This document shows, piece by piece, positions 44,388-55,875 of a stretch of DNA of 64,000 bases. The stretch covers positions 496,001 to 560,000 of the forward strand of contig NW_006763295.1 of the NCBI RefSeq assembly GCF_000218685.1, written 5' to 3'. The DNA is from Serpula lacrymans var. lacrymans S7.9. Its lineage: Eukaryota; Basidiomycota; Agaricomycetes; Boletales; Serpulaceae. The translations under genes were made by a program, and so were the position numbers. Positions within the stretch are counted from its first letter, which is position 1. Each line of letters begins with the position of its first letter. A model generated the notes under the pieces. It worked only from the letters and a program-made list of their open reading frames with translations. It did not search any database and had not been told where the DNA came from.

Positions 44388-45609
44388 CTTCAACTATCTG
44401 TGTAAATGTATAAAGCTAAGAGCTTGTTTTTCCTGGTATCATCCCAAGTGCTCCAGCAAGGATGGGATCATCCCAGAAGCGGAATAATACCACTCTTCTG
44501 GGATTTTCCCATGGTATCAGACCATGTACCATAGTGGGATTATCCCTCAGATGGGATAATCCCAATAACCTGTCACATGTCACATGGTATCAGGGGGATT
44601 GGTGCTAATACTAACATGTGAGAATGCTGGGCCAACTAGTGAAGATATTTCCAGTCTTTTCCACCTGAATAATGGTACTTTAGCCCAATATAATCAAGAC
44701 TATTTTGAAATATATGAGTTACAAGTTCCTCATTGTAGCTTACTGCAAATTTGGGGAGAAGCATTCCCTTTTTTTTAAATGTGGAACATTATCAATTTCT
44801 AGATATAATCAATTGCAGGAATCATACACTAGAAAGATGCTGTTGTCCTTGCTGATAGATGTGATATGTGAGTTCTGCTTTTTTGCAAGGTTTATTATAC
44901 CCTTAACTGAAGTAAAAACTAGGAAACACAACACAAATGCTGTGACAACAAAGTAATCTGCAGAAGGACATCGAATATTAGATTTACACTAGATCTGGCA
45001 TATTCTGTGAGGAAAATCCTGACCTTGTAGAAAGTAAAACATAGTAAAAAGAAATATAAAGTCATGTTCTTGCAAAAACATGAATTTACCACTTTTGTGG
45101 CACTACCAAGGTATTTGATACCTTATATTGTACATTCTCTGAGAGTGGTTCCTGGGGGCTGCTGGCTGAAGGTCTATGGGGAGAGGGGGATGCTTGCTAT
45201 GTACAGTATAATACACAAGATCTCCATTTTGATACTCCTACACTAGATGACTTGAGTGTGAGGATTAATTAGGCACTGCTTAGGTATTTAATACCTTGAG
45301 TTGTGCCATTTCTGGGAGCTACCAGCTGAAGGTCTAAGGGGTGACTGGTGCCTATATGCTGACTGTGTATAGTGCTGTAAAGGTATTCTTTTTTGAGATT
45401 CTTGAGAAATTGAAATGAATCCGGAAAATATTTTTTCATGCCAAGTAAGGTTTCTGCCAACATTCTCTGTCTCTCATATGATAGTGATGCTGTCTCACAC
45501 CACTCTTTTTGGATTATCATTTTTATGGCAATATGTAGAACTCAGGTAATTTCCTTCAAAACTGATTCTGACCATTGACATTGCCCAACTTTTGATTTTT
45601 TTTACTGAG

Positions 45610-47110
45610 GATCATCCCACACTGATCTGGACAAATCCCTGAAATAGGGTGTGATCATCCCAGTTAAATCTGTACATGTCCCCACGTAACATGGGGTTAC
45701 CCACTTCTCACATGGACAAATACCAGAAGGGGGTGGGATCATCCCAGTTCAATATGGACAAATACCATAAAGGGATGGGATGATCCCAGCTCAATGTGGA
45801 CAAATACCACAAGAGGATGGGATAATCCCAAGCCAATCTGGGATGATCCCAAACCAATCTGGGAAAATCCCAGTTAAGCATGGACAAATACCAAATGATA
45901 TGGGATGATCCCAGTTAAGCATGGACAAATACCAAAAGAGGATGGGATGATCCCAATTGAATCTGGGAAAATCCCAGCAAGAGATGGGATGATACCAGTT
46001 TAACATGGACAAATACCAAAAGAGGATGGGATGATCCCAATTGAATCTGGGAAAATCCCAGTAAGAGATGGGATGATCCCAGTTGAACATGGACAAATAC
46101 CAAAATAGGATGGGATGATCCCAATTGAATCTGGGAAAATCCCAGCTTAACATGGACAAATACCAAAGAGGATGGGATGATCCCAATCCACTCTGGGAAA
46201 ATCCCAGCCAGAGATGGGATGATCCCAGCTCAACATGGACAAATACCAAAAGAGGATGGGATGATCCCAAACCAATCTGGGAAAATCCCACCAAAGGATG
46301 GGATGATCCCAGTTAAGCATGGACAAATACTAAATAAGATGGGATGATCCCAGCTCAACATGGACTAATACCAAAAGAGGATGGGATGATCCCAAACCAA
46401 TCTGGGAAAATCCCAACAAGAGATAGGATGATCCCAGTTAAACATGGACAAATACCAAATGAGTTGGGACAATCCCAGCTCAACATGGACAGATACCAAA
46501 AGAGGATGGGATGATCCCAATCTACTCTGGGAAAATCCCAGCCAGAGATGGGATGATCCCAGCTCAACATGGACAAATACCAAAAGAGGATGGGATGATC
46601 CCAAACCAATCTGGGAAAATCCCAACAAGAGATAGGATGATCCCAGTTAAACATGGACAAATACCAAATGAGTTGGGACAATCCCAGCTCAACATGGACA
46701 GATACCAAAAGAGGATGGGATGATCCCAATCTACTCTGGGAAAATCCCAGCCAGAGATGGGATGATCCCAGCTCAACATGGACAAATACCAAAAGAGGAT
46801 GGGATGATCCCAAATCAATCTGGGAAAATCTCAGTTCAACATGGACAAATACCAAGGGGGGATAGGGTCATCTCAAACCAATCTGGGAAAATCCCAGCAA
46901 AAAAGGGGATGATCCCAGTTAAATGTGGACAAATACCAAATGGGATGGGATCATCACAATTTGATATGGACCAATGCCTGAAGGGTAAAGCATCATCCCA
47001 AACCAGCCAAGGAAAGTCTTGGAAAGAGATGGGATCATTCCAGTTCAATCTGATCTAGAAAAATCTCCAAATTACATAGGATCATCTCACTACATCACAG
47101 ACAAATCCAA
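45610..47110. repeat. Palindrome-rich minisatellite array
   Basis: About 1.5 kb of variants of GGACAAATACCAAAAGAGGA, then TGGGATGATCCCA, a spacer, TCTGGGAAAATCCCAG, a spacer, and TGGGATGATCCCAG. The core TGGGATGATCCCA is a 13-bp palindrome. A longer unit of 209 bp is repeated (46444-46652 and 46653-46861 nearly identical). Both strands stay open for long runs because of the unit structure; these ORFs are not genes. Confidence 0.93.
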
Positions 47111-47122
47111 GCAGGGGACAAG

Positions 47123-47504
47123 TGTTACGATAACACAATTTCCGGACATCTCCTTTCCTTTTATTCTCCGCTTTAACTTTAAGTGCCACGCGGCATTTCC
47201 CTTTCTCGCGCCGCGTTGCCTTTCTTTTACTTTTAGAACTTAACTCTCTCACGCAGTGGAGCTGGCCATACGGGCTAGACCCTATGACATCATCAGCCAC
47301 TGCCTTCATCAACTGTATAGTACACATGTACAAACAAACCTGTAGTAGTATATATACCCCAATAGATCCAGGAGACTCCTCAGCGAGTCCTCCTGTTGTA
47401 TACCAACTAACTCACTGCAGCCCAAGGGGTACCCACTCCCCATCTCTCACTACCTTTATAGTGTGCTCCTGTGTGCGCCAGAGTAACTAACTCTTGGTTG
47501 TTAC
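47123..47504 (+). mobile_element. Solo LTR1 (382 bp) inside the TIR element, TSD ACAAG
   Basis: TGTTACGATAACACAATTT to TCTTGGTTGTTACA, flanked on both sides by ACAAG (47118-47122, 47505-47509). This is the deepest level of the nest. Confidence 0.94.
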
Positions 47505-47509
47505 AACAA

Positions 47510-48702
47510 GATCACCCTGAGTCAGAATAGGACAGGGAGATCCCACAACAGGAACAGAATTATCGAATAGCATGCTTAGGCTGCTGGTGACTCAGTATGA
47601 CAGGGGAAAATACTCCTGAAATGCACTAAGGTTATTCTGTAACATATAATCATAGGTAAGTTCCCAGCAGCTTAAAATATTATTGTCCTTTTCCAGCAGT
47701 TTCCATTTTTTACATGTTGCAGTATTTTGTTTGTAAACCAACTATTATGTTATGGTAGGACCTGGATGAACCTAAGGTTGAACTGGGACAGTGATTCAGA
47801 GTAGCCCTCACGTAGGTTCATCCCAAGTCACATGAAATTGCATAAGCATGCAGAGCACACCTTTCAGCCATTTTTGTTTTCACAAAAATTTATAATCAAT
47901 TGTATGCGTGGGGACATATAGTGGATAAAATGGGTGTTGGCTTGTGGATGCTGGGCTGCCACAAAGAGCCAGCAATTTGTCTCATGCAAGACATGTTCTG
48001 CCTTTGACAATGATGCAGCAGAGGGAAGGATAATGAATATGTAGTACTTACTCGGACTGGTATCTTTGTGCATTTTTCAGTTCAGGCACTTGGATAAAGC
48101 TGCACAATTCAAAAAAATATCATATCTTTTGGATCAGCACATTAAATGGATTTGTGACATATCTTTGCCTGGTTGCAAGAGTGTTACATTATTTAAAGTT
48201 GGATGAGCCTGAATGAGAGGTATTGTAATCCTGCAGATGTATATGCTTGGTATTGTCAAACATCTTGTATTCCTTTGACTATAAGCCATTTTAAGTAACA
48301 TTGATAGAAATCCAGGGTAGATAAATCTACTTTGTGATATGCAGTAAATTATATGATAAGTAGGAATGACAAAGTTATATAGTCAGTTAAGGAAAAGAGA
48401 TATGGTTGAATTATCTCCTAATCAACTGAATTAAATCAGGTTAATTTGTAAATGGTTATATGTCACAATTAGTTACACTAACCTTTGGTCAAAGTCTCCT
48501 CCATCAATCTATAGTATATGATATTACACTAGAAGCTGGACAAATTAAGGTTCAATTGAGAGTAAACACCATTTGAAATTTGTATATATGTTATAAATGA
48601 TGAAAGCAGGTAGTATTGTATTCTGCTTCATGGCTATTAGTACTATTGATAATGTATTGATGTTGGCTACATTTATGCAGGAACTATTTTTGCAGTAAAG
48701 CC
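47510..48702. other. Interior of the TIR element without a gene
   Basis: AT-rich sequence with only short ORFs on both strands and no transposase motif. The same holds for 44598-45609 on the other side of the array. Confidence 0.55.
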
Positions 48703-48945
48703 CCCCTGACACCATGTGACATGTGGCAAATGTCTGGGATTATCCCATCTAATGGGATTATCCCACCATAACAAATGGTCTGATACCATGGGAAAATCCC
48801 AGAAGGGTGGTATTATCCCACTTCTGGGATGATCCCATCCTTGCTGGAGCACTTGGGATGATACCAGGAAAAACAAGCTCTTAGCTTTATACATTTACAC
48901 AGATAGTTGAAGCTAAATGCTTATGTTTTGGGGGTGACTGAAGTG

Positions 48946-50205
48946 CCAAGACAGACCATAAAAAGAAAGCAGCACCGCTTCATCCAAACAAAATCCCGGA
49001 TAAACCTTGGCAGATCATATCAGTAGATCTGATCTGACCGCTACCAGAATCAAATGGATATAACATGATAATGGTAGTAGTAGATTGATTCACAAAAATG
49101 ATCAAGGTAATTCCCACGCAGATGGAAATCATGTCAGAAGGAGTAGCACAACTATTTAGAGATCACGTATTCAGAAACCACGGCATACCCAAAAAGATCA
49201 TCTCGGATCGGGGACCGCAATTCGTTTCAAAATTTATGAAAGATCTGCATACACTTCTCCAGATAAAGGCAAACCCATCAACGGCTTGGCATCCACAAAC
49301 AGATGGACAAACGGAGAGGATCAATCAAGAGATAGAACAGTATCTCAGAATCTTCGTAAACTATAAACAGGATGATTGGGCAGAATGGCTTACCCTAGCA
49401 GAATTTTCTTACAATAACAAACAACATTCTGCGACGGGATATAGTCCGTTCTACTTGAATCATGGACATCACCCGAGAACACAGGAAGTAGTGAAAGTGG
49501 GGGTAAAGAACGAAAATGCGGAAGATTTCATAAAAAGAATGACAGAGACAAGGAAAAAAGCAGAAAGTTCACTGCAAAGAGCAGCTGAACAGATGAAGAA
49601 GCAGTACGATAAGAAGAAGAGAGAAGCAATGGAATATAAAGTTGGAGATAAGGTGTATGTAGAAGCGACCAATATCTCAACAGATCGACCAGCTAAGAAA
49701 CTGGACAATAAGAGACACGGTCCGTTTGAGATACTGGAAAAAATAGGCAAGTTGGCCTATAAATTAGCGCTACCACCGACATGGCGGCCTATTCATCCGG
49801 TTTTCAACAAGATTAAACTTACACCATATAAAGAACCACAGTTCCCTTCCCAACAGAAACCCAAACCGATACCGCCGGTAATAGTAGATGGACAAGAAGA
49901 ATATGAAGTCGAAGAAGTTCTAGATTCACGTCTGAAAAGAGGGAAATTGGAATATTTAGTACACTGGAAGAACTATCCAAAAGAGGAACGCACGTGGGAA
50001 CCAGAACAACACCTAAACAACTCACCCGATAAAGTAAAAACATTCCACGACCACAACCCTAGTGCACCCCGACGGATACGATTCCAATTACATTTCCAAC
50101 CCTTCGAAAACTTCACAACGACCAGAGTCCGAAAACAATTGTTTAATTGGGAAAACGGAAAGATGGATCCCTACTTTTGGGACAAAAGTCCTAAGGAGGG
50201 GGTAA
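48946..50205 (+). pseudogene. Gypsy-B integrase and chromodomain
   Basis: From about 48960 the frame reads AKTDHKKKAAPLHPNKIPDK and PWQIISVDLI, then a TGA, PLPESNGYNMIMVVVD, a second TGA exactly where DRF is normal, and FTKMIKVIPTQM. From 49098 it is open: NHGIPKKIISDRGPQFVSKF with the catalytic Asp, WHPQTDGQTERINQEIEQYL with the catalytic Glu, then the GPY/F-type region (GDKVYVEATNI, KRHGPFEILEKIG). The chromodomain is YEVEEVLDSRLKRGKLEYLV plus HWKNYPKEERTWEPEQHL. The ORF runs into the 3' LTR. The element lacks a visible RT. Confidence 0.92.
50194..50205 (+). promoter_or_regulatory. Gypsy-B polypurine tract
   Basis: AGGAGGGGGTAA directly before the 3' LTR (TGTCACGACTTG), the usual plus-strand primer position. 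Confidence 0.8.
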
Positions 50206-50581
50206 TGTCACGACTTGAACCACAAGCGCTAATTTGAGCGCTAGTTTCTTTTTGATATCTGATCACATGACAGATAAGATATGTTAAGCTGCTGCTATAA
50301 GCGTGGATGACATAATACATAGATTACATCAGATCACGTGACCATCACGTGACAAGAGCCTAGAACGATTACAAAGAACATCAGTCAGCGCCTCATGGCT
50401 ACTGCATGTAAGATCAGTCAGCGCCTCATGGCTGAACTTCAGAAACGTATATATAGAGAACCATCATGTACATACTTTCCTCAGTTGTCGATTAATTCTC
50501 AATCGCTACTTGAAACGCTACTTGTTTGATTTTGATCCTTCGTCCCTCCGTTAGTTCGGTTAAAGGGACAAGGGTTTTACA
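50206..50581 (+). repeat. Gypsy-B 3' LTR (376 bp)
   Basis: Same length as 42256-42631. The differences I can see are GCGCGG/GCGTGG, TACGTAG/TACATAG, CACATGAC/CACGTGAC, and two within AGTTTGGTTAAGGGG/AGTTCGGTTAAAGGG, all transitions. Confidence 0.95.
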
Positions 50582-52086
50582 CAAGGCACTGCACAAAGGC
50601 CGCAACACAGCTGCATCTGCCATCAAGGAGTCAGCTGACTTGGATAACAAAAATAACAGCAACAGCACTTACCTTGGCACTTGGAGTGCAGCCACAGTTG
50701 CAAACACTGGAACTGCTAGCGACAATCTGACGATGACCGAAATGCTAAAGGGACCATATAGAGAAAATTGGCTAAAGGCCATAGAGGAAGAGTTAAAACA
50801 AATAGAAAATCTACGCACCTGGGACCTTGTCAAACCTCTGCTGCACGCAAATATAATACGCTGCTACTATATTCCTCAAATCAAATGCGGACCAAACAAC
50901 GAGATCCTGAAATTCAAGATTCAATTAGTAGTGAATAGCAGTACGCAAATATATGGTATAGACTATAATAAGATATATTCAGCAGTGTCTTGCATGACCA
51001 CCAACCAACTTGTTCTCGCACATGCAGCAGCAAACAACTGGGAAACTCACCACTTAGATATTAAGAGTGTATACCTTAATGCAACACTAGATGAGGACAT
51101 ATATACATGTATCCTCCACCAAACTACCTGAAACCCGAGCAGCAAGGGCTTGTATGCAAGCTAAACAAAGGTCTCTATGGTCTGAAACAGTTGGGAAAGC
51201 AGTGGTATACAAGGCTCACCAAGAAGTTTACCACCCTGGGATTCTCAAAGTCACAACACAACCATGCTCTCTTCATCAAATATAGTAACACTGACAGCCT
51301 AGTAGTTGCAGTACCAGTCAACAACATGTTAATTGCTGGTGAAACTACAAAGGCTGTCAGTGAATTTAAAGAAGGAATCAAGAGAAAATATGAAATCACT
51401 GACCTTGGTCAGGTCAACTGGCTACTCGGCATTCACATTCTTTGAAATTGAAAAACCTGCACTTTATCTCTAGGTCAAAAAGTGTACATTGAAACCATAT
51501 TAAAAAGGTTCAACAGAAGACTGCAAACCAGTATCAACTCCAGTTGAGCCAGGCCTGCTGTTTGACAACACACAATCACCATTATCTGAAGCCAAAGTCA
51601 TAAAAATGCAAAACATACCTTATAGAGAGTCAATAGGGTCTCTAATGTACCTTGCTACTGGCACTCAACCAGATATTGCATTTTCAATATCTTCACTCTC
51701 TTGTTTCCTACAAAATCTTGGTCTAACACACTGGGAGGCAGCAAAACAAGTACTACAATACCTGAAAGCCACCAAAGAGTTTTATTGGTCATAGGCCAAA
51801 CCAATGAAGGCTTGGTTGGATTTTTGGACGTAGACTTTGCCTCACATTCCCACAGATGTTCTATATCAGGATATGTTTTTAGGATCAATGGTGGAGTCAT
51901 CTCCTGGAATAGTAAGACACAACCCATTATAACACTATCAACCACAGAGGCCAAATATGTGGCTATCACACATGCAGCCAAAGAAGCCATCTGGCTCAAA
52001 AACATTTGGGTCAAAATCACAAACAAACCACTCACCGGACCAATTCCACTTTGTATACTCTGGAGCACAACTCAGACAAAGCTGTA
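50582..52086 (+). pseudogene. Copia-2, 3' part: reverse transcriptase and RNase H
   Basis: Reads ENWLKAIEEELKQIENLRTW, then YGIDYNKIYSAV and LDIKSVYLNATLDEDIY. A frameshift near 51105 follows, then YLKPEQQGLVCKLNKGLYGL, KQLGKQWY and VPVNNMLIAGE at the YVDD box (both Asp codons are AAC). ITDLGQVNWLLGIHIL, another break at about 51445, SIGSLMYLATGTQPDIAFSI and TLSTTEAKYVAITHAAKEAI follow. It is cut off at TTQTKL by an LTR1-like fragment, so the 3' end and 3' LTR are missing. Confidence 0.9.
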
Positions 52087-52089
52087 AAG

Positions 52090-52345
52090 GTAGTAAGGGT
52101 AGTGGTTACCCTTAGGATAGGACTGAGTTAGTTGTGGGTAAACAACAGGAGGACTTGCTGAGGAGTCTCCTAGATCTATTGGGTATTTATATTACTACAG
52201 GTTATTTGTATATGTGTACTATACAGTTGATAGAAGCAGTGGCTGATGATGTCATGGGGCACAGCCCATGTGACCAGCTCCACTGCGTGAGAGATTTGTA
52301 GCTATAAATAAAGAAAAGTAGTGCAGCATTGTCAGCATAAAATTT
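52090..52345 (-). repeat. Truncated LTR1-type LTR (3' LTR of element Y)
   Basis: Matches the middle of LTR1 (compare 57450-57680), including GAGGAGTCTCCT, GTACTATACAGTTGAT and CAGCTCCACTGCGTGAGAGA, but lacks the TTGTTACA end. It lies directly after the last coding base of element Y, on minus, where a 3' LTR is expected. Confidence 0.75.
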
Positions 52346-52359
52346 GTACAGGTAAGTCA

Positions 52360-53624
52360 TTAATGGTTATCTTCATCATCTGAGTTGTCATGCTCATGGT
52401 CAGGTTCGTCTTCTGGTTCATCTAGGTCGTTATCATGGTCATCCAGTTCGTCCAAGAGGGGCATAAAGTGGCGGTTGAAATAGGGAAGTAGGCAAAATGC
52501 TGCAATTCCTCTTCGTGATACTGATCCATCCATTTCTTTTAGAACATACAATCCTCCTTTAGTATGTCGCACAACTTCATAAGGGCCATTATAACGAGGC
52601 TTTGTTTTACGATCCAGCTCTTTCTCAACCTGAGTATTCCGCACTAGAACAAGCTCTCCAGGCTGGTATTTGTTCTTGAACATCCTTCGTGCATAGAGTT
52701 TCTCAAACTGCGCTTTAGATCTGAGACGAGTTTTGCGTATAGTGAGTGCAGCTTGTTGCAAATCGTCCTGTCTCTTTCTAGTTGACGAATGCGCAGAGCA
52801 ATGAGGTCTTCTGTTGACACTACAGTATGGAATCCATGAACAAGGAAAGTCGCTTCTGTCAGATCGAATGATAGGACTGGATCAACTCCATGCAACAGAT
52901 AAAAAGGACTGAATCCAGTAGAATGACGAGTAGTGACCTTGTCTGCAAAGAAGGCATGATGGACCTTGGTTGGCCATAAATCGACATTCCCTTCACAGGA
53001 CTTGACAAGTGCTTCCCTTATGACGAAGTGTCCACGCTCAACAACACCATTTGCCTTGGAATTGTAGGGAGAAATGCGAATATGAGGGATCTGGTAACGT
53101 TCCACAAGCTCTTCAAATGCTCCTTTAACTTTGCTTCCATTATCTGTGACAACTTCTCCTATAGCTCCATAGCGACAGATGATTTCTTCCCAGAAAAAGC
53201 GTGCAAGGCTATGTGCTGATGCTTTCTTCAATGCTCTTCCTTCTGCAGCAAGTGACAGATCATCTCTTGCAGCAACAAGATATTGATATCCTCTGGCCTT
53301 GGGCATGAGCATAATGTCAACATAGACTTTGGTGAAGATTGTAGGAGGTGATGAGATGGTAAGTGGGACTTCACTTTTGCGTACACTTCGAATCTGGCAT
53401 TCATGGCAGGTGCGAACATGATGCTTAACATCTTGTAACATATGGGGCCAGTAAAAGCGCTCTCTGACTGTAGAGAATACACCATTGACTCCTCTGTGAC
53501 CAAGCCTTTCATGTGCTTCAGTAAGGATGTGAAGTCAAAGGTCAGGATTGAAGATGACTTTGAGAGGAGGAGCAGAGTGACGACGCTTGAACATGCTGTC
53601 TCCTTTCAAGAAGAATTAAAGTGA
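52360..53624 (-). pseudogene. Element Y integrase and C-terminal tail
   Basis: HERLGHRGVNGVFSTVRERF, then HHVRTCHECQIRS form the H2C2 zinc-binding region. The core carries YVDIMLMPKARGYQYLVAAR, EVVTDNGSKVKGAFEELV and SKANGVVERGHFVIREALV, so D, D and E are all visible. The tail reads NKYQPGELVLVRNTQVEKEL, KPRYNGPYEVV, then a Asp/Glu-rich end. A frameshift lies near 52650-52750. Confidence 0.88.
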
Positions 53625-55400
53625 TCGCTTGACAAAACGCTTTTGAGCTTGAAGAGAGGAAAATATAGGCAGCTCCATAGTTTGAAGAAAGTGGAAGATT
53701 TGACGAAGAATATCGTACTGAGAAGAATCATTGGTAAGGAACGAAGGGAGTGACATAGGGTGATATGGGAGAGGTCTGGCAAGATCAACAAGAAGGGCGG
53801 TATCATTAAGCCAATCATCTGATTCTTGAGCGTCTCCAAAGTTTTCCTCTGTTGGTTGACGACGAGATAATGCATTAGGACCACGATGACAATCAGCAGG
53901 TATGTGAATGAGCTTGAAATCAAAAAGAAGGATGCCCTGAATCCAACAATTGATAGTGGCATTAGGCTGAAAATCTGGGTCGTTGAGCATGCCTTTGATA
54001 TACTTGGCATCCACCTCCACATGCAAGTGTTTTACTCCTGCAATGTAAAGGCGAAAATGATGAAGTGCTCTGAACAAACCATACAATTCTAGCTTGGGTT
54101 AACTGTAATTTGCCTCTCTATCATTCATGGGAATAGAGCCATAGCAAGCTGGATGCTTCCTTCTATTTTCATCAAGCTGGGAGAGGATAAAACCAACAGC
54201 AATCTTGCTGGTATCAACTGAGAGAACTACTGGGTTGTGTGATGAATAATCTATAGGGTGAAGTGCTGGTGCAGAGGATACTGGATGCTTCAGAGCATCA
54301 AATGCTTCTTGTCTGCGTTCACCCTATTGAAATTCAGCTCCTTTGCAATACAATTCTGTCAGGGGACGTACAAGAGCAGAGTAATTGCGGATCCAAATGC
54401 AAACTGTGCCACATAGACCAAGAAAACTGTGCACATCTTTGGGAGTCTGGAGAATTGGCCATTTAAGAATCTTGTCCACCTTGTACTGTCAGGGAGACAA
54501 CCTTCTGGGCAGCATACTTGTCCGACAATCACAACTTGAGGACGACATAACTGAGTCTTCTTCCCAGAGAAAGTTCCGCCAGCATGATCAACTCTATGCA
54601 TAATGTGATGAACGTCAATGGCATGTTCCCATATAAATCTACAAATGCCAGGGTTGCCAGGAATTGTCTCTGGATTTCCATCTGCATCTTCATAACGAGA
54701 AGCAGAACCTTTAATTGGCAGGTTATCAACAAAGATATTGGCAATATGCGGAATTTTGTCTTGCGGGATGAAAGTCATGCAATTCTGGAATTCTGGAATG
54801 GAATTGGTGAATCCCATAAGCATGGAAGTAATCCTCAGAAGTCCTAGTGGCAATAGAAAAGAGGTAAGGTCACGACTGTCAGGGTGCACTTTTCAAACAT
54901 CAAATCCCCAAAAAAGATCAAACACAGTATAGCATTGGGAACCAGCAAATGGCTCCACAAAATCGTCAAGGATAGGTGGTACTCCTGAGTCTTTGATAGT
55001 GACTGCATTAAGTGGCTGAAGATGATGGATGATGTGAACCTTGCTATTTTTCTTCTGAACACAAAACCACTTAGAGTGATAAGACAACTGGCTAGGCTCA
55101 TAAACAACTCCAGCTTTGATTTTGTCTCTGAGCAATTCTATGACTTTGTTCTTGATTCCAGGAGGAATAGGAATGTTTTTGTATTCCCAAGGAACAAGGT
55201 ATGACGTAGGGAGAGAAGTAGTCTTCTCTGAACGTTCCTCTGTCAGTTTCCTCAAAGGCAAGACTGCGCTGATTGAGTATCATGATGTGAGCAAAAAGCT
55301 TGTCCTCTTCTGGCCATAAGAATCCATCAGAGTTTAGCTTTATCTCATCATAAAGGCGCTCCTTGGTGAGCTTCGGCGTGGGAATAAATTCTGGGGGAAG
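53606..55400 (-). pseudogene. Element Y reverse transcriptase and RNase H
   Basis: The RT reads LLRDKIKAGVVYEPSQLSYH, KWFCVQKKNSKVHIIHHLQP and CYTVFDLFWGFDV, then after a frameshift LTSFLLPLGLLRITSMLMGF and FVDNLPIKGSASRYE at the active-site box (second Asp is Asn, AAC). The RNase H has VEVDAKYIKGMLNDPDFQPN and IHIPADCHRGPNALSRRQ. The frames at 54110-54360 are broken by several stops. Confidence 0.85.
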
Positions 55401-55875
55401 GACAGGAAGGGGTGGGAGCAAAAGGAGTGGGTCTTCTGGAAATGACCGAGTGACACGTGCATCTTCTGGGAATACTCCAGGAACAGGTTTGACTCTGCAA
55501 TCAACATGTTTGTAGGCTCCAAAACTCGACCAATCAGGTGCTGGTATAGGTATAGGGTCCACAATATCTATCATATAACTAGGGTCAAAACAAAAAGTGT
55601 TCAAAGAAGGAAAGTGCCATGGTAGTTTTGCGTCATCTCGGACAGAATAGGATAAGGATGAGGTCGGATGTTTTACAAGGGGGGAATGAAAAAGATCAGA
55701 TAAGGACAAAAGGGGAACATAGACAATAGAAAAAAAAGTTGGTACAAGAGTAAAGGAAGGAAAAACCGGATAACATAGAAATCTAAGAGGCCATTTTGTA
55801 CAAGTAATAGATATGTAACAAGAAAGAAGGAAAAGGGAAAAGGTGGCATATGGTCCAAAAGCGCTGAATGGAGTG

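Larger units (their letters stand above)
44355..48945. mobile_element. 4.6-kb TIR (foldback) element inside Gypsy-B
   Basis: The left end CACTTCAGTCACCCCC and the right end GGGGGTGACTGAAGTG are inverted copies. Similarity runs inward about 240 bp (44355-44597 versus 48703-48945), with the first about 125 bp nearly identical. The TIRs carry several TGGGATnATCCCA palindromes, which are hugely multiplied in the interior array. No transposase is visible; ORFs inside are short or belong to the satellite. No target duplication is seen (GGA left, CCA right), which may reflect a deletion that also removed the gypsy protease-RT-RNase H. CACT ends hint at CACTA-like elements, tentatively. Confidence 0.75.
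42256..50581 (+). mobile_element. Gypsy-B: chromodomain Ty3/gypsy element inserted in Copia-2, TSD CAAGG
   Basis: LTRs of 376 bp at 42256-42631 and 50206-50581. CAAGG flanks both outer ends (42251-42255, 50582-50586). Inside are a gag gene, a 4.6-kb TIR element occupying the place of protease-RT-RNase H, an integrase with C-terminal chromodomain, and a polypurine tract. I count five differences between the LTRs, all transitions, so the insertion is fairly recent. Confidence 0.95.

Noticed and set aside
45791..46865. Long overlapping ORFs on both strands (WDDPSSTWTNTKRG and WDHPILFWYLSM type repeats)
   Set aside because: They are translations of the palindromic minisatellite, open in several frames because the unit lacks stops; not a repeat protein.
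45610..47110. CRISPR-like array
   Set aside because: Regular short repeats, but the spacers are themselves repeats, the sequence is eukaryotic and lies inside a TIR element; it is a minisatellite.
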